Below the pieces are notes generated by a model. It saw nothing but the letters and a program-made list of their open reading frames with translations. It did no database searches and was not told the DNA's origin. This document shows positions 1 to 8,171 of a stretch of DNA of 64,000 nucleotides, in pieces (the stretch's first letter is position 1; each line of letters starts with the position of its first letter). This DNA comes from JBDTSW01 sp963807385 (lineage in GTDB: Bacteria > Actinomycetota > Thermoleophilia > Solirubrobacterales > 70-9): the NCBI GenBank assembly GCA_963807385.1, contig CAWEBQ010000005.1:62001-126000 (forward strand). The letters run 5' to 3'. A program made the translations under genes and the position numbers.

Positions 1-23
1 GGGGACCTTCAGCCATCCGTAAA

Positions 24-54
24 GAGGAGACCCGCAGAGCGGGCAAAGCTCCTC
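24..54 (-). terminator. Probable transcription terminator hairpin
   Basis: Read on the minus strand, just after the stop of the gene at 57-1172, there is a nested inverted repeat: outer arms GAGGAG/CTCCTC and inner arms CCCGC/GCGGG around a 3-base loop. The distal arm is followed by a short pyrimidine run ending in TTT. Position and shape fit an intrinsic terminator, although the T-tract is weak. Confidence 0.5.
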
Positions 55-56
55 GC

Positions 57-1172
57 TCACCCGGACTCGACCTCCCACTCGATCCCGGCGCTCGCCATCG
101 CCGTCAGGTAGTCCTCCGGGTCGAAGGCCTGCGAGGGCGCGAGTGCCCCGCTTCGGTCGTACCCGGGGGCAGCGCAACGCAGCGCCGCCTCGACCGTGGT
201 GCGCGCGGTCAGGCCGTATACGTCGCGCCCGGAGATCGTTCCGCGGCGGCGGGTGGCGCCGCTGACGGCCTCGCAGTCGATCGTGAATCGGGAGCGGCGC
301 CGATCCTCCTCGGAGGGGCCCTCCGGCAGGCGCGAGATGGCGGCCGCCATCGCCCGCCTCAGCGGGGTCCGGGTTGCGAGTTGCAGCACGGGCATCAGCG
401 CCGGCGCCGCCGCGGCGAGCCTGGGGTGGGGGACCGCCGTCGAGGCGCTCAGCATCGTCCGGACGTTGCGGGTGTCCACATGCCGGGGCACCGTCAGATG
501 TTCGCCGGCGGGGTAGCGCACCATGCGCTGTTCGCCGACGGGCTCGCCGAAGCGCCACTTGCCCCGCCCGACCGACTGCGGCGCGTCCCGCAGCGCTCCG
601 TCGCGCCATTCCACATCGCTTCCGTTGATCATGCCCAGCGCCGACATCGCTGTCCCACGCGAGGCGCCGAAGCCGCGCGTCCAGTAGGCGAATGTGACCT
701 GGTCGAGACGGTCCATGCCGGCGGTGGTGAGCGCGGCGATCATGTCGCCGGGCACGTAGTCGAAGCCCATCGCGGTGATCGCGGCCACGCCGGACGCGGT
801 GAAGCGCTCTCCGTACGCCTCGAGGACGAGCCGCATGAACGGCTGCTCACCCGTCGTGTCGATGTAGTGGGTGCCGGCTGCCGCGGCGGCGGCGAGGACG
901 GGCTCGCCGTGCAGCTGAAAGGGGCCGGCGCAGGCGATCACGGAGGCGCACGGCTCAAGCAGCGAGCGGAGCCCGGCCTCGTCGTCGATGCCGACCGCCT
1001 CGGTGCTGGCGCCGCCGAGGTCCTCGGCCACCATCTCCAGCTTCTGGGCGCTGCGGCCCGCGAGGACGAAGTCCGCGCCGCGCCGCCGAAGCTCCGCGGC
1101 GACGAGCTTGCCGGTGTAGCCGGTCGCGCCGTAGACGGCGACCGGCCCGGTCTGCGACGGTGGATCGTTCAC
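57..1172 (-). CDS. Saccharopine dehydrogenase-like NAD(P)-binding oxidoreductase
   Basis: The 371-residue product starts with a Rossmann nucleotide-binding loop (VAVYGATGYTGKL, about residues 12-24), followed by LAGRS, the usual second strand of saccharopine dehydrogenase NADP-binding domains. The same fold occurs in the trans-acting enoyl reductases of actinobacteria, so an NADP-dependent reductase or dehydrogenase of unknown substrate is the safest call. The start is a GTG at 1172. It is monocistronic and divergent from the small gene at 1232. A hairpin terminator follows its stop. No membrane segment or signal peptide is visible. Family assignment is good; the specific reaction is unknown. 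Confidence 0.75.
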   Translation of the reverse strand: MNDPPSQTGPVAVYGATGYTGKLVAAELRRRGADFVLAGRSAQKLEMVAEDLGGASTEAVGIDDEAGLRSLLEPCASVIACAGPFQLHGEPVLAAAAAAGTHYIDTTGEQPFMRLVLEAYGERFTASGVAAITAMGFDYVPGDMIAALTTAGMDRLDQVTFAYWTRGFGASRGTAMSALGMINGSDVEWRDGALRDAPQSVGRGKWRFGEPVGEQRMVRYPAGEHLTVPRHVDTRNVRTMLSASTAVPHPRLAAAAPALMPVLQLATRTPLRRAMAAAISRLPEGPSEEDRRRSRFTIDCEAVSGATRRRGTISGRDVYGLTARTTVEAALRCAAPGYDRSGALAPSQAFDPEDYLTAMASAGIEWEVESG

Positions 1173-1231
1173 CGGCCGAATGGTATTGCCCGCGCGGGGC
1201 GGGCACGCGGGCGCTCATCTACCCTTGGCCC

Positions 1232-1468
1232 ATGCCCTCCACTCCTCAGCAGGCGGCACGGCGCGCCCGTTTCGAGCGCGTGATCGCGCTCGCGGCACCC
1301 TTCCTCGACGTGATGCTCTCGGCGGGCGACAGGCTGTCCAAGGCCGTCGGGGCGGAGGACGAGTACTACCCCATCCGGTCGGCCGGGGAGGCGTTCCCGC
1401 TGGCCGGCCCGCCTGCGGAACCGGCGCCCGCCGGCCCTGACCCGGCGCCCTCGGCCTCCGACGCGTAG
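1232..1468 (+). CDS. Small hypothetical protein, 78 aa, overlapping the def 3' end
   Basis: An ATG at 1232 opens a 78-residue frame with an ordinary, partly helical N-terminal half (RRARFERVIALAAPFLDVML) and a low-complexity Pro/Ala tail. Its last 103 bases overlap the C-terminal extension of peptide deformylase on the other strand. The N-terminal half lies in otherwise non-coding DNA and does not look like a shadow, so it may be a real small gene. No recognised domain. The overlapping tails are low complexity on both strands, so one of the two ends may be mis-called. Confidence 0.45.
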   Translation: MPSTPQQAARRARFERVIALAAPFLDVMLSAGDRLSKAVGAEDEYYPIRSAGEAFPLAGPPAEPAPAGPDPAPSASDA

Positions 1469-1941
1469 GTCCGGCGCCGGAACACGTCGTCGACCAGCGA
1501 CTCGACCCGGTCGAGGAAGAGGATCCCGTCCAGGTGGTCGAGCTCGTGCAGGATGCAGCGGGCCTCGAATCCCTCCGAGCGCACCTCGCCGCCGAGGTGC
1601 CCGACGACGATGCTGGTGGCGCGCCGAACGTTGGCGGTCAGGTCGGGGATGCTCAGGCATCCCTCCCGCCCCACCTCCGAGCCCCCGGACTCGATGACGC
1701 GCGGGTTGGCCAGCACGAGTCGTCCGTTGCTGGTCTTGGCCTTCGGGTGCTCGCTGACATCGACGGTGACCACCCGCACGAGATTCCCGAGTTGGGGTGC
1801 GGCCAGGCCGACGCAGTGCCCGAGCGAGTCCATGGTGTCAACCAGGTCCGCGGTGATCGCCTCCAGCTCGCCGGCCTGCACCGGAGCGGCCACCTGCTTG
1901 AGCAGGCGGTCGGGGTAGACGAGGATCTCGCGGACCGCCAT
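1366..1941 (-). CDS. def: Peptide deformylase
   Basis: Removes the N-formyl group from nascent proteins; metal-dependent cytosolic enzyme. All three family motifs are present: motif 1 GLAAPQ (about residues 45-50), motif 2 EGCLSIP (about 93-99, with the metal-binding Cys) and motif 3 HELDHLDG (about 132-139, two His ligands and the catalytic Glu). The core is about 165 residues. The product has an extra Gly/Ala/Ser-rich tail of about 25 residues that overlaps the opposite-strand gene at 1232. It starts with ATG 11 bases after the ACT-domain gene on the same strand, so the two are probably co-transcribed. Confidence 0.95.
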   Translation of the reverse strand: MAVREILVYPDRLLKQVAAPVQAGELEAITADLVDTMDSLGHCVGLAAPQLGNLVRVVTVDVSEHPKAKTSNGRLVLANPRVIESGGSEVGREGCLSIPDLTANVRRATSIVVGHLGGEVRSEGFEARCILHELDHLDGILFLDRVESLVDDVFRRRTYASEAEGAGSGPAGAGSAGGPASGNASPADRMG

Positions 1942-1952
1942 CGCCGGCGGCG

Positions 1953-2501
1953 CTAGAGCGCCTGGGCCTCGAGCTCGCGCAGGGCGACCTCGATCTCGGC
2001 GGGGGCCGCCAGCTCGTCCAGTGCCCGTTCGACGTCCGCGGCGGTGGCATTCCCGAGATCGATCTCGACGAGCATCGAGTAGATCGGCGACTCCGCCGAG
2101 CCGGCCAGGCGGGTGGAGAGGTCGGTTATGTTCACCCCCTGCCCCGCGAGGGCGGCCGTCACCCCGGCGACGATCCCCGGCCGATCCGGCCCGTAGACGC
2201 TCAGAACGTGGGTGGGCTGCGCGCGCGGGTCCGCCAGCTCGTCCACAGGTTGCACGGTGAGGACCTCGAGACCCAGCTCGTCGCGAACGGCGGCGAGCTT
2301 CGCCGCCAGCTCTCCGTCGGCGGTGGCCTCGGCCGCGCGGACGATCAGCATCACCGTGAAGTGGCCGCGCAGGATCGACATGTGCGAGTCCTCGAGGTTG
2401 CAGTCGAGCTCGAGCAGGGCGGCGCTGATGGCGGCCACGATCCCGGGGCGGTCGCGGCCGATCGCGGTGACGGCGTAGTCGTGGGGGCGTGGGTTGCTCA
2501 T
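1953..2501 (-). CDS. Tandem ACT-domain protein (GcvR-like)
   Basis: 182 residues made of two ACT domains: the first has VTAIGRDRPGIVAAISAAL (about 11-29), the second LSVYGPDRPGIVAGVTAAL (about 100-118). The DRPGIV signature at the start of each is typical of amino-acid-binding regulatory ACT pairs such as GcvR of the glycine cleavage system. It probably senses a small ligand and has no DNA-binding domain. It lies directly upstream of def. The ligand and regulated pathway cannot be read from the sequence. Confidence 0.8.
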   Translation of the reverse strand: MSNPRPHDYAVTAIGRDRPGIVAAISAALLELDCNLEDSHMSILRGHFTVMLIVRAAEATADGELAAKLAAVRDELGLEVLTVQPVDELADPRAQPTHVLSVYGPDRPGIVAGVTAALAGQGVNITDLSTRLAGSAESPIYSMLVEIDLGNATAADVERALDELAAPAEIEVALRELEAQAL

Positions 2502-2549
2502 CTGTCGGCGCCTGCCAAGATACCCGCCCGTGCGCAGGCGGAGCCGGTC

Positions 2550-3422
2550 GTGAGCCGAGAGCGAATCCTGGAATGGGAGGGCCGATGGGCCCTCCCGGCC
2601 GCGCTGTGCGCGTTCGGCGGTGCCGCGCTGTTCATCGCGTCCACGGTAGTCGCGCAGCAGGGCGTGGTCTCCGTCACCAGCAACTCCGAGTTCCTGCGCG
2701 AGTTCGAGGCGGCCCGCGGAACGATGCTGGGCGCTGCCCTGCTGAACGGCGGCGCCCTGCTGCTGCTGGCCCCCGTCCTCTATTACCTGTTCCGCGCGGC
2801 GTCCGCCCGCTCGGCGGCGATGCGGGGCGCCCTGGTCGGCGTCGTGGTGGCCGGCCCGCTCTTCTTTGCGCTCGCGAACATCCTCCAGTACATCGCGCTG
2901 TCCGGCGCCGCGAATGACTTCGCATCGCCGGGCGGGGGCGCCGGGGTCCCGATCGGGGAGTACGCGCAGGACCTGATCGAGGGGCAGACGACCTACGGCT
3001 TCGCGCAGGGGTTCAGCCTGGCGGGGCTGCTCGCGATGGTCATCGGCACCATCTACACGGCCCTGTGGGCGATGCGGGTCGGCCTTATCAGCCGCTTCTT
3101 CGGCACGTTCGGGATGGCCCTCGGTGCCTCTTTGATCCTGCTGGCGCAGGCGTTCTCGCTGCTCGCTCTCATGCTCTGGGGCGTCTGGTTGGGCCTGATC
3201 TTCCTCAGCCGAGTTCCCGGCGGCCGGCCCGCGGCATGGGACGCTGGGGAAGCCGTCCCGTGGCCCAAGCCGGGCGAGGCTCCACCGGACCCCGAGCCCA
3301 GTCGCGACATCGAGGGCGACGCCAGCGAGCTGTTCTCGGACTCCAGCAACGGCGACGTTGAGAACCCCAACGCCGAGCGCCGCGAGCGCGCGAAGCGCCG
3401 CAAGCGCAAGCGCCGCCGCTAG
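2550..3422 (+). CDS. Polytopic membrane protein with basic C-terminal tail
   Basis: From a GTG at 2550 the product is 290 residues with about six hydrophobic segments (near residues 15-33, 60-78, 93-112, 150-172, 185-205, 207-225), then a Pro-rich acidic linker and a strongly basic tail ending in KRRKRKRRR. The layout resembles DUF4386-type integral membrane proteins of actinobacteria, but no catalytic motif is evident. The upstream part of the frame (before 2550) overlaps the ACT gene antisense and is not coding. The basic tail could bind nucleic acid or phospholipid headgroups; that is speculation. Confidence 0.65.
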   Translation: MSRERILEWEGRWALPAALCAFGGAALFIASTVVAQQGVVSVTSNSEFLREFEAARGTMLGAALLNGGALLLLAPVLYYLFRAASARSAAMRGALVGVVVAGPLFFALANILQYIALSGAANDFASPGGGAGVPIGEYAQDLIEGQTTYGFAQGFSLAGLLAMVIGTIYTALWAMRVGLISRFFGTFGMALGASLILLAQAFSLLALMLWGVWLGLIFLSRVPGGRPAAWDAGEAVPWPKPGEAPPDPEPSRDIEGDASELFSDSSNGDVENPNAERRERAKRRKRKRRR

Positions 3423-3438
3423 CCCCGAGGGGCCTTCT

Positions 3439-5121
3439 TCAGCCCAGCTCGCTTAGGCCCGGCGGAGCCGCGGCCGCAGCGTCGTCATCGGCCGCCTCGG
3501 CCCGCTTGCGGTGGGTCCGGATCTCGCTCATGATCCGCTCCAGCCGTGGTTCGGTCGTGGAGTCCACGTGGGTCATCGCGGCGGCGACGCTCGGATGCAC
3601 ATCCGCGATCCGCTCGTGCATCGCCTGGGCGACGGCGCGATACGTGGGGTGGCCCTCGCGCCCGGACCGCAGTTCGATCAGGTGCATCGCCTCCCTCGCG
3701 TTCATGTCGAGCACGTAGCGGATGCGATAGCCCAGGCACAGAGCGTAGGAGGCGGCGTCGCGCAGCCCCAGGCCCTCCAGCCGCTCGAACTCCGTGCGGG
3801 AGACCTCAAGTGCGCGCGCGTACTCATCCGCGACGCCCGCATCCCGCAGCTCCTCGGGCACGCCGGCGCCAAGCTCCGGCCCCAGCCGCTGCCACTGACA
3901 GGTGAGCAGCCGGTGACGCTGAAGGTCCCGGAAGCCGCCGTAATCGGAGACGATCTCGAAGCGGTAGCGCAGGGCCTCCCAGCCGCGCCCCGGACGGTGA
4001 CGGCGGTTGGCGCGCTCGCCGATCAGCTCCCCGATCAGCTCGGCGCGCTCGATCGGGTCGAGGGCCTCGATCCGGCGGTGGATCGAGGCCTCCGAGGCTC
4101 CGGCGGACTCGAAGAGCGAGGCGGCGATCAGGTCGGCCTCGGTCCCGTCGTGGTGGACGAGCTCAACCGTCGGGGCCTCTCCCTCCTCCCGCCGGTCGAG
4201 CCCGAGGCGTGCGACGGCGTGCTCGGCCGCGTCACGCCGGCGCTCGAGGAACGAGATCCACTCGCCACCGCGGTCGGGCTTCTCGACGCGGGAGACGAAG
4301 CTCGGGATCACCTGCTTGAGCTGCTCGAGCATCAACCCGCCGTAGCTGCGGGCCTCCGGCAGCGGGGATGCCATGAGCCGCAGCAGCAGCCCCTCGTAGG
4401 CCTGGCCGGAGCCGAACATCCCCACATGGCTCAGCGTCGCGGCCGGGAGCAGACCGCGCATCAGGTCGAGCGCCTTGGCGCGGATCGAGCTCCTCCAGGC
4501 GCGCTCGGGCTGCTCGCCGCGAGGCCAGCGCTCGGCGGCCCACGCCTCGGTGCGCTCCAAACCCTTCGAGTAGATCTCGAAGATCTCGTCCAGGGCTGCC
4601 GCGTAGCGGTCTCCCAGCTCGCCGTCGGCGTAGTAGCGAAAGCCTCCTCCGGGCATCGGCTGGTCGTAGGGGATGTAGCGCGTGGACTGCTCGAGGTAGG
4701 CCGCCAGCCGGCCCCGCTGCAGCACCTTCGTCAGCACGTTGGAGGCCCACTCGCAGGCGAGGTGGGCGCCGCCCACCTGGGCTATCGAGTCGTCCCCGTA
4801 GCCCAGGAACACGCGCTCGTAGAGGCCGGCCGCGCGCTCCCCCTCGATCCCGTCGAACGGCCGCGCGCCCTCCGGCGCCTCACCGGCGAACTCGTCCAGG
4901 TAGAGCCGGCGCAGGGACCCGGCGTAGCGCGAGTAGCGGGCGAAGAGCGCCCCCTTGACGGTCTCCGGGAGGTTGACGAGCGCGAAGACCGGTCCATCCA
5001 GGTCGGTGAAGTGGGGAGCCAGCGCCGTTCGCTCGGCCTCGGTAAAGCTCTCCACTGGATAGCGCACGCGCAGGATCGTAGTGGCGCCCGCAGATGGCCA
5101 CTCGCCGGCCGGTCTCGCCAC
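3439..5121 (-). CDS. thyX: Double-length FAD-dependent thymidylate synthase-like protein
   Basis: ThyX methylates dUMP to dTMP using methylene-THF and FAD. This product is 560 residues, about twice a normal ThyX subunit, and reads as two ThyX-like halves. The first half carries QRGRLAAYLEQSTRY, aligning with the RHRxxSxNExSxRY signature but with Gly for His. The second half carries LQRHRLLTCQWQRLGPE, keeping RHR but losing the rest. Similar long proteins occur in other bacteria, so it is probably a fused pseudo-dimer sharing an active site. The listed start is GTG 5121; a GTG at 5067 is equally good. A ThyA gene is not present here. Confidence 0.75.
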   Translation of the reverse strand: MARPAGEWPSAGATTILRVRYPVESFTEAERTALAPHFTDLDGPVFALVNLPETVKGALFARYSRYAGSLRRLYLDEFAGEAPEGARPFDGIEGERAAGLYERVFLGYGDDSIAQVGGAHLACEWASNVLTKVLQRGRLAAYLEQSTRYIPYDQPMPGGGFRYYADGELGDRYAAALDEIFEIYSKGLERTEAWAAERWPRGEQPERAWRSSIRAKALDLMRGLLPAATLSHVGMFGSGQAYEGLLLRLMASPLPEARSYGGLMLEQLKQVIPSFVSRVEKPDRGGEWISFLERRRDAAEHAVARLGLDRREEGEAPTVELVHHDGTEADLIAASLFESAGASEASIHRRIEALDPIERAELIGELIGERANRRHRPGRGWEALRYRFEIVSDYGGFRDLQRHRLLTCQWQRLGPELGAGVPEELRDAGVADEYARALEVSRTEFERLEGLGLRDAASYALCLGYRIRYVLDMNAREAMHLIELRSGREGHPTYRAVAQAMHERIADVHPSVAAAMTHVDSTTEPRLERIMSEIRTHRKRAEAADDDAAAAAPPGLSELG

Positions 5122-5150
5122 GGCCGGTCCCGATAGCGGATACTCCAGTC

Positions 5151-5870
5151 ATGGGCACGCCAGGCGATATCGGCCCGCCGGTTGAGCGCAGGGCGACGGC
5201 ATTCGGGGATCCCGGGCCGGAGGAGACGCGCCGGCTCGGGCAACTCGGGGGCTGGCTCTTCCTGGCGGGCTCCCTGTTCTCCTTTCCCGCCGGGCTTTTG
5301 CTCGAGCCCATGCCGGCGGCCAGCTCCCACCTGCTGGGGATCGCCGGCATGATCACCGCGGTGGCCTGCCTGTTCGCGCCCTGGCAGCGGCTGTCGCCCA
5401 ACTGGCTCCACCTGCTGCTGTTGTTTGGGACGCTCCAGATCGCCCTCGCGGTACGCATCTTCAGCGACGACTTCGCCTTCTACTACGTCCTAGTCGCGGC
5501 CTACGCGGCGTACCTGGTGCGCGACAGGCGGGTGCTGGGCGCCTACTTCGGGCTCTTCACCCTGGCGTTGCTGGCCCCGCTCGTCTACGACGGAGACAAC
5601 GCGCGCGAGCAGGCCCACCACATCACCGTGATCCTCCCGGTCCTCCTCATCGTGGGAACGCTCGTCACCTACCTGCGGGAGACGCTGGAGGCGCGCGAGC
5701 GCCGCTACCGGCGGTTCGCGCTGGAGGCGGTAACCCTCGCCGGGCGCCTGCGCGGCACGCCCAGGAAGCGCGAGGGCTCCGAGCGGGACGCGCTGGACGT
5801 GCGGCTCGACGCGCTGGCCGCGCGCGCGGACGACGAGATTCCGCTCCCCGAGAAGGTTCCGAACAGCTAG
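5151..5870 (+). CDS. Six-helix membrane protein with C-terminal helical tail
   Basis: ATG 5151 gives 239 residues. After a polar N-terminus of about 30 residues come about six membrane segments (to about residue 175), then YLRETLEARERRYRRFALEA, a charged helix of the type that links a membrane sensor to an output domain in diguanylate cyclases and kinases. No GGDEF, kinase or other output domain follows, so it resembles an isolated MASE-like sensor module. The function is unknown. It is divergent from thyX and its TAG stop shares a CTAG tetranucleotide with the convergent VOC gene. Confidence 0.6.
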   Translation: MGTPGDIGPPVERRATAFGDPGPEETRRLGQLGGWLFLAGSLFSFPAGLLLEPMPAASSHLLGIAGMITAVACLFAPWQRLSPNWLHLLLLFGTLQIALAVRIFSDDFAFYYVLVAAYAAYLVRDRRVLGAYFGLFTLALLAPLVYDGDNAREQAHHITVILPVLLIVGTLVTYLRETLEARERRYRRFALEAVTLAGRLRGTPRKREGSERDALDVRLDALAARADDEIPLPEKVPNS

Positions 5871-6226
5871 CTCGGGGGCGGCGGAGCGGCCATCAGCTCC
5901 ACGCGGTGCCCCGCCGGCGCGATCGCGAAGGCCCGGGGCTCCCCCCAGAGCTCGCGAGCATCCTCGACGGTGAAGCCGGCGCTTCGCAGCCGAGCGACGG
6001 TTGCCTCGAGGTCCGGCGCGACGACCGCGGGGTGCCCGAGGGTGGGAACCGTCGCGGCCTCGGTGTGGATCAGGTGGATCTGGTGGCCGTCCCGCTCGAG
6101 CCAGCTCGCGTACTCGGCGATCTCCGGCGGGGGCGCAAGCGACTCGAAGCCGACCAGCTCCCAGAACTCGACCGTCCGCCCGACCTTCTCGGGAGGGACC
6201 TCGAGCGAGACATGGTGCAGGCTCAC
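5867..6226 (-). CDS. VOC superfamily (glyoxalase-like) protein
   Basis: 119 residues from a GTG at 6226 that overlaps the previous stop (GTGA). The sequence LHHVSLEVPPEKVGRTVEFW at the N-terminus and HRVELMAAP at the C-terminus are the paired beta-alpha-beta-beta-beta motifs of the vicinal-oxygen-chelate fold, with His, Glu and a second His/Glu pair available as metal ligands. The substrate is unknown; glyoxalase, dioxygenase and resistance proteins share this fold. It is last in a string of genes starting at nuoJ. Confidence 0.75.
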   Translation of the reverse strand: MSLHHVSLEVPPEKVGRTVEFWELVGFESLAPPPEIAEYASWLERDGHQIHLIHTEAATVPTLGHPAVVAPDLEATVARLRSAGFTVEDARELWGEPRAFAIAPAGHRVELMAAPPPPS

Positions 6227-6642
6227 CTCGCCTCGGCCTCGGCCTCGACCGCGCCGATCGCGTCGGCCCACGTCCGAAACCCCACGATCTTCGCCAGCAG
6301 GCCCTCCCTGAACGTCGCCAGGTGGACGTATTTGACGTTTACCTCGGCGCCGCTGCCGCGGCCGATCCCGCGAAAGCCAAGCAGCACGAGCACCCGGCCG
6401 TCCTCGAGCAGCTCGCCTCGTTCGACCTCGATCTCCAGCTCCGACCAGGGCTCGACGATGAACTCCTGCCAGAAGTCCCGCAGGCCCTGCCGCCCCTCGT
6501 AGACCGGCCGGATCCCCGGGAACAGCTGGGCCGTTACGAACTCGAAGTCCTCGGTCGTCCGTACGAGCGTGAAGTCGAGGTCTCCGCGGCTCCACGCCGC
6601 CATGCCCTCGCGATAGGTCTCGAGCGGATCCGCCGCGGCCAC
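6223..6642 (-). CDS. SnoaL-like / NTF2-fold protein
   Basis: 139 residues from GTG 6642, two bases after the nuoN stop. The pattern ETYREGMAAWSRGDLDFTLV, then GRQGLRDFWQEF and a series of beta strands, is typical of SnoaL_2/NTF2-like cone-shaped domains. Members are isomerases, cyclases or ligand-binding proteins, and nothing here identifies a substrate. Tight coupling to nuoN suggests co-transcription with complex I genes, but a structural role in complex I is not implied by the fold. Confidence 0.75.
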   Translation of the reverse strand: MAAADPLETYREGMAAWSRGDLDFTLVRTTEDFEFVTAQLFPGIRPVYEGRQGLRDFWQEFIVEPWSELEIEVERGELLEDGRVLVLLGFRGIGRGSGAEVNVKYVHLATFREGLLAKIVGFRTWADAIGAVEAEAEAR

Positions 6643-6644
6643 GG

Positions 6645-8171
6645 CTATGCGAAGGCGCCGGCCAGTGCGGCGCCGGCCTCCGAGGCCCAGTCGACCAGCG
6701 GGGACGGGAAGACCCCGAAGACCACGGTCGCTGCAGCCGCGAGCACGGCCAGAGCGATGATCGTGCGGCAGTGGGCGCCGCGGGTGGTGGCATCGGCCTC
6801 CTGCGAGCCGCCGGCAATCGCCGGCATCGGCCCGGGGGCGGGCTCGTCCGCCGGGCGCATCCAGATCGCCGCGACCACGCGCAGGTAGTAGGCGAGGGAG
6901 ATCATCGTCCCGATCGCTATCGCCACCGCGAGCCAGGTGTACTCGCCCTCGACCGCGGCCTCGATCAGGAAGAGCTTTCCGATGAACCCCGCGGTCCCCG
7001 GCAGCCCCGCGAGCCCGAGCATGGAGACCGTGAGCGCCCCGGCCAGGGCCGGGCTCTCGGCGGCCAGGCCCGTCACGGATGCGATCGAGTCGCCGTGCGG
7101 CGCCTGGCGCTCGCGCAGCGTGATCACCGCGAACGCCCCCAGGTTCATCAGCGCGTAGGCGGAGAGGTAGAAGACGAGCGCGTTCACGCCCTCTTCCGAG
7201 AACGCCACCACCCCGACCAGCATGTAGCCGGCCTGGGCGACCCCCGAGTACCCGAGCAGGCGTTTCAGCGAGTCCTGCCCCAGCGCGCCGACGTTTCCGA
7301 CCAGGATCGAGACCACGGCCAGCGCGGCGAGCGCGGGACGCCAGTCCGCAGCCGCCGGACCGAGGGCGACCTCGAAGAACCTGATCAGGACGGCGAACGC
7401 CGCCGCCTTGGTGGCCACGGCCATGAACGCGGTGACGGGGGTGGGCGCCCCCTGATAGACGTCCGGCGTCCACTGGTGGAACGGTGCCACCGAGAGCTTG
7501 AACGCGAGACCCGTCGCCGAGAGCGCGATGCCGATCAGGATGAGCGGGTCGTCGGCGAGACCCGCTTCCATGGCGATCGCGATCCCGTCGAAGTCGGTTG
7601 AGCCCGAGCCGCCGTAGATAAAGGCCAGGCCGTAGAGCAGGGTTGCCGAGCCCAGCGCGCCGATGATCAGGTACTTGAGGCCCGACTCGAGCGACTCGGA
7701 ACGGCGCCGGGCGGCGCCGCAGAGCACGTAGAGCGGGACCGACAGCAGCTCCAACGCGACGAAGAAGATCACCAGGTTCTGAGCCATCGCCAGCAGCACC
7801 ATCCCCAGCACGGAGGAGATGACCAGCGCCTGGAACTCCGCCTGGCCGCCGGGCCCCGTCTTGGGGTCGAACGCTTCCTCGCGCCAGGCGAGCGGGATCA
7901 CGAACGCGGCGGCGGCGATGCAGATCAGCGAGATCGCGATGCCAAGCTCGTCGAGGCGCAGGGCCCCGGCAACGAGATCCTCGTTGGAGCCCCACTGCCA
8001 GATGCACAGGCCGGCGGCGGTGGCGAGCGTGGCGAGGCTGAGCGCCGAGGAGACGACACGCTGATGGGCGCGTGCGAACACGGCGGACATCAACACCAGG
8101 CAGAGCCCGGCGGTCAGCGCGATGATCGGCGAGACCCCGGCGTAGTCGATGTCGGGGGAGGTGAAGGTCAC
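6645..8171 (-). CDS. nuoN: NADH-quinone oxidoreductase subunit N
   Basis: 508 residues from GTG 8171, which overlaps the nuoM stop (GTGA). About 14 membrane helices with the proton-translocating antiporter core: SGVAQAGYMLVGVVAFSEEG and FKLSVAPFHQWTPDVYQGAP, the latter holding the conserved Lys and the broken helix of TM7-8. NuoN is one of three Mrp-like antiporter subunits in the membrane arm of complex I. The long frame that extends far upstream (to 9632) only reads through nuoM in another frame. Confidence 0.95.
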   Translation of the reverse strand: MTFTSPDIDYAGVSPIIALTAGLCLVLMSAVFARAHQRVVSSALSLATLATAAGLCIWQWGSNEDLVAGALRLDELGIAISLICIAAAAFVIPLAWREEAFDPKTGPGGQAEFQALVISSVLGMVLLAMAQNLVIFFVALELLSVPLYVLCGAARRRSESLESGLKYLIIGALGSATLLYGLAFIYGGSGSTDFDGIAIAMEAGLADDPLILIGIALSATGLAFKLSVAPFHQWTPDVYQGAPTPVTAFMAVATKAAAFAVLIRFFEVALGPAAADWRPALAALAVVSILVGNVGALGQDSLKRLLGYSGVAQAGYMLVGVVAFSEEGVNALVFYLSAYALMNLGAFAVITLRERQAPHGDSIASVTGLAAESPALAGALTVSMLGLAGLPGTAGFIGKLFLIEAAVEGEYTWLAVAIAIGTMISLAYYLRVVAAIWMRPADEPAPGPMPAIAGGSQEADATTRGAHCRTIIALAVLAAAATVVFGVFPSPLVDWASEAGAALAGAFA

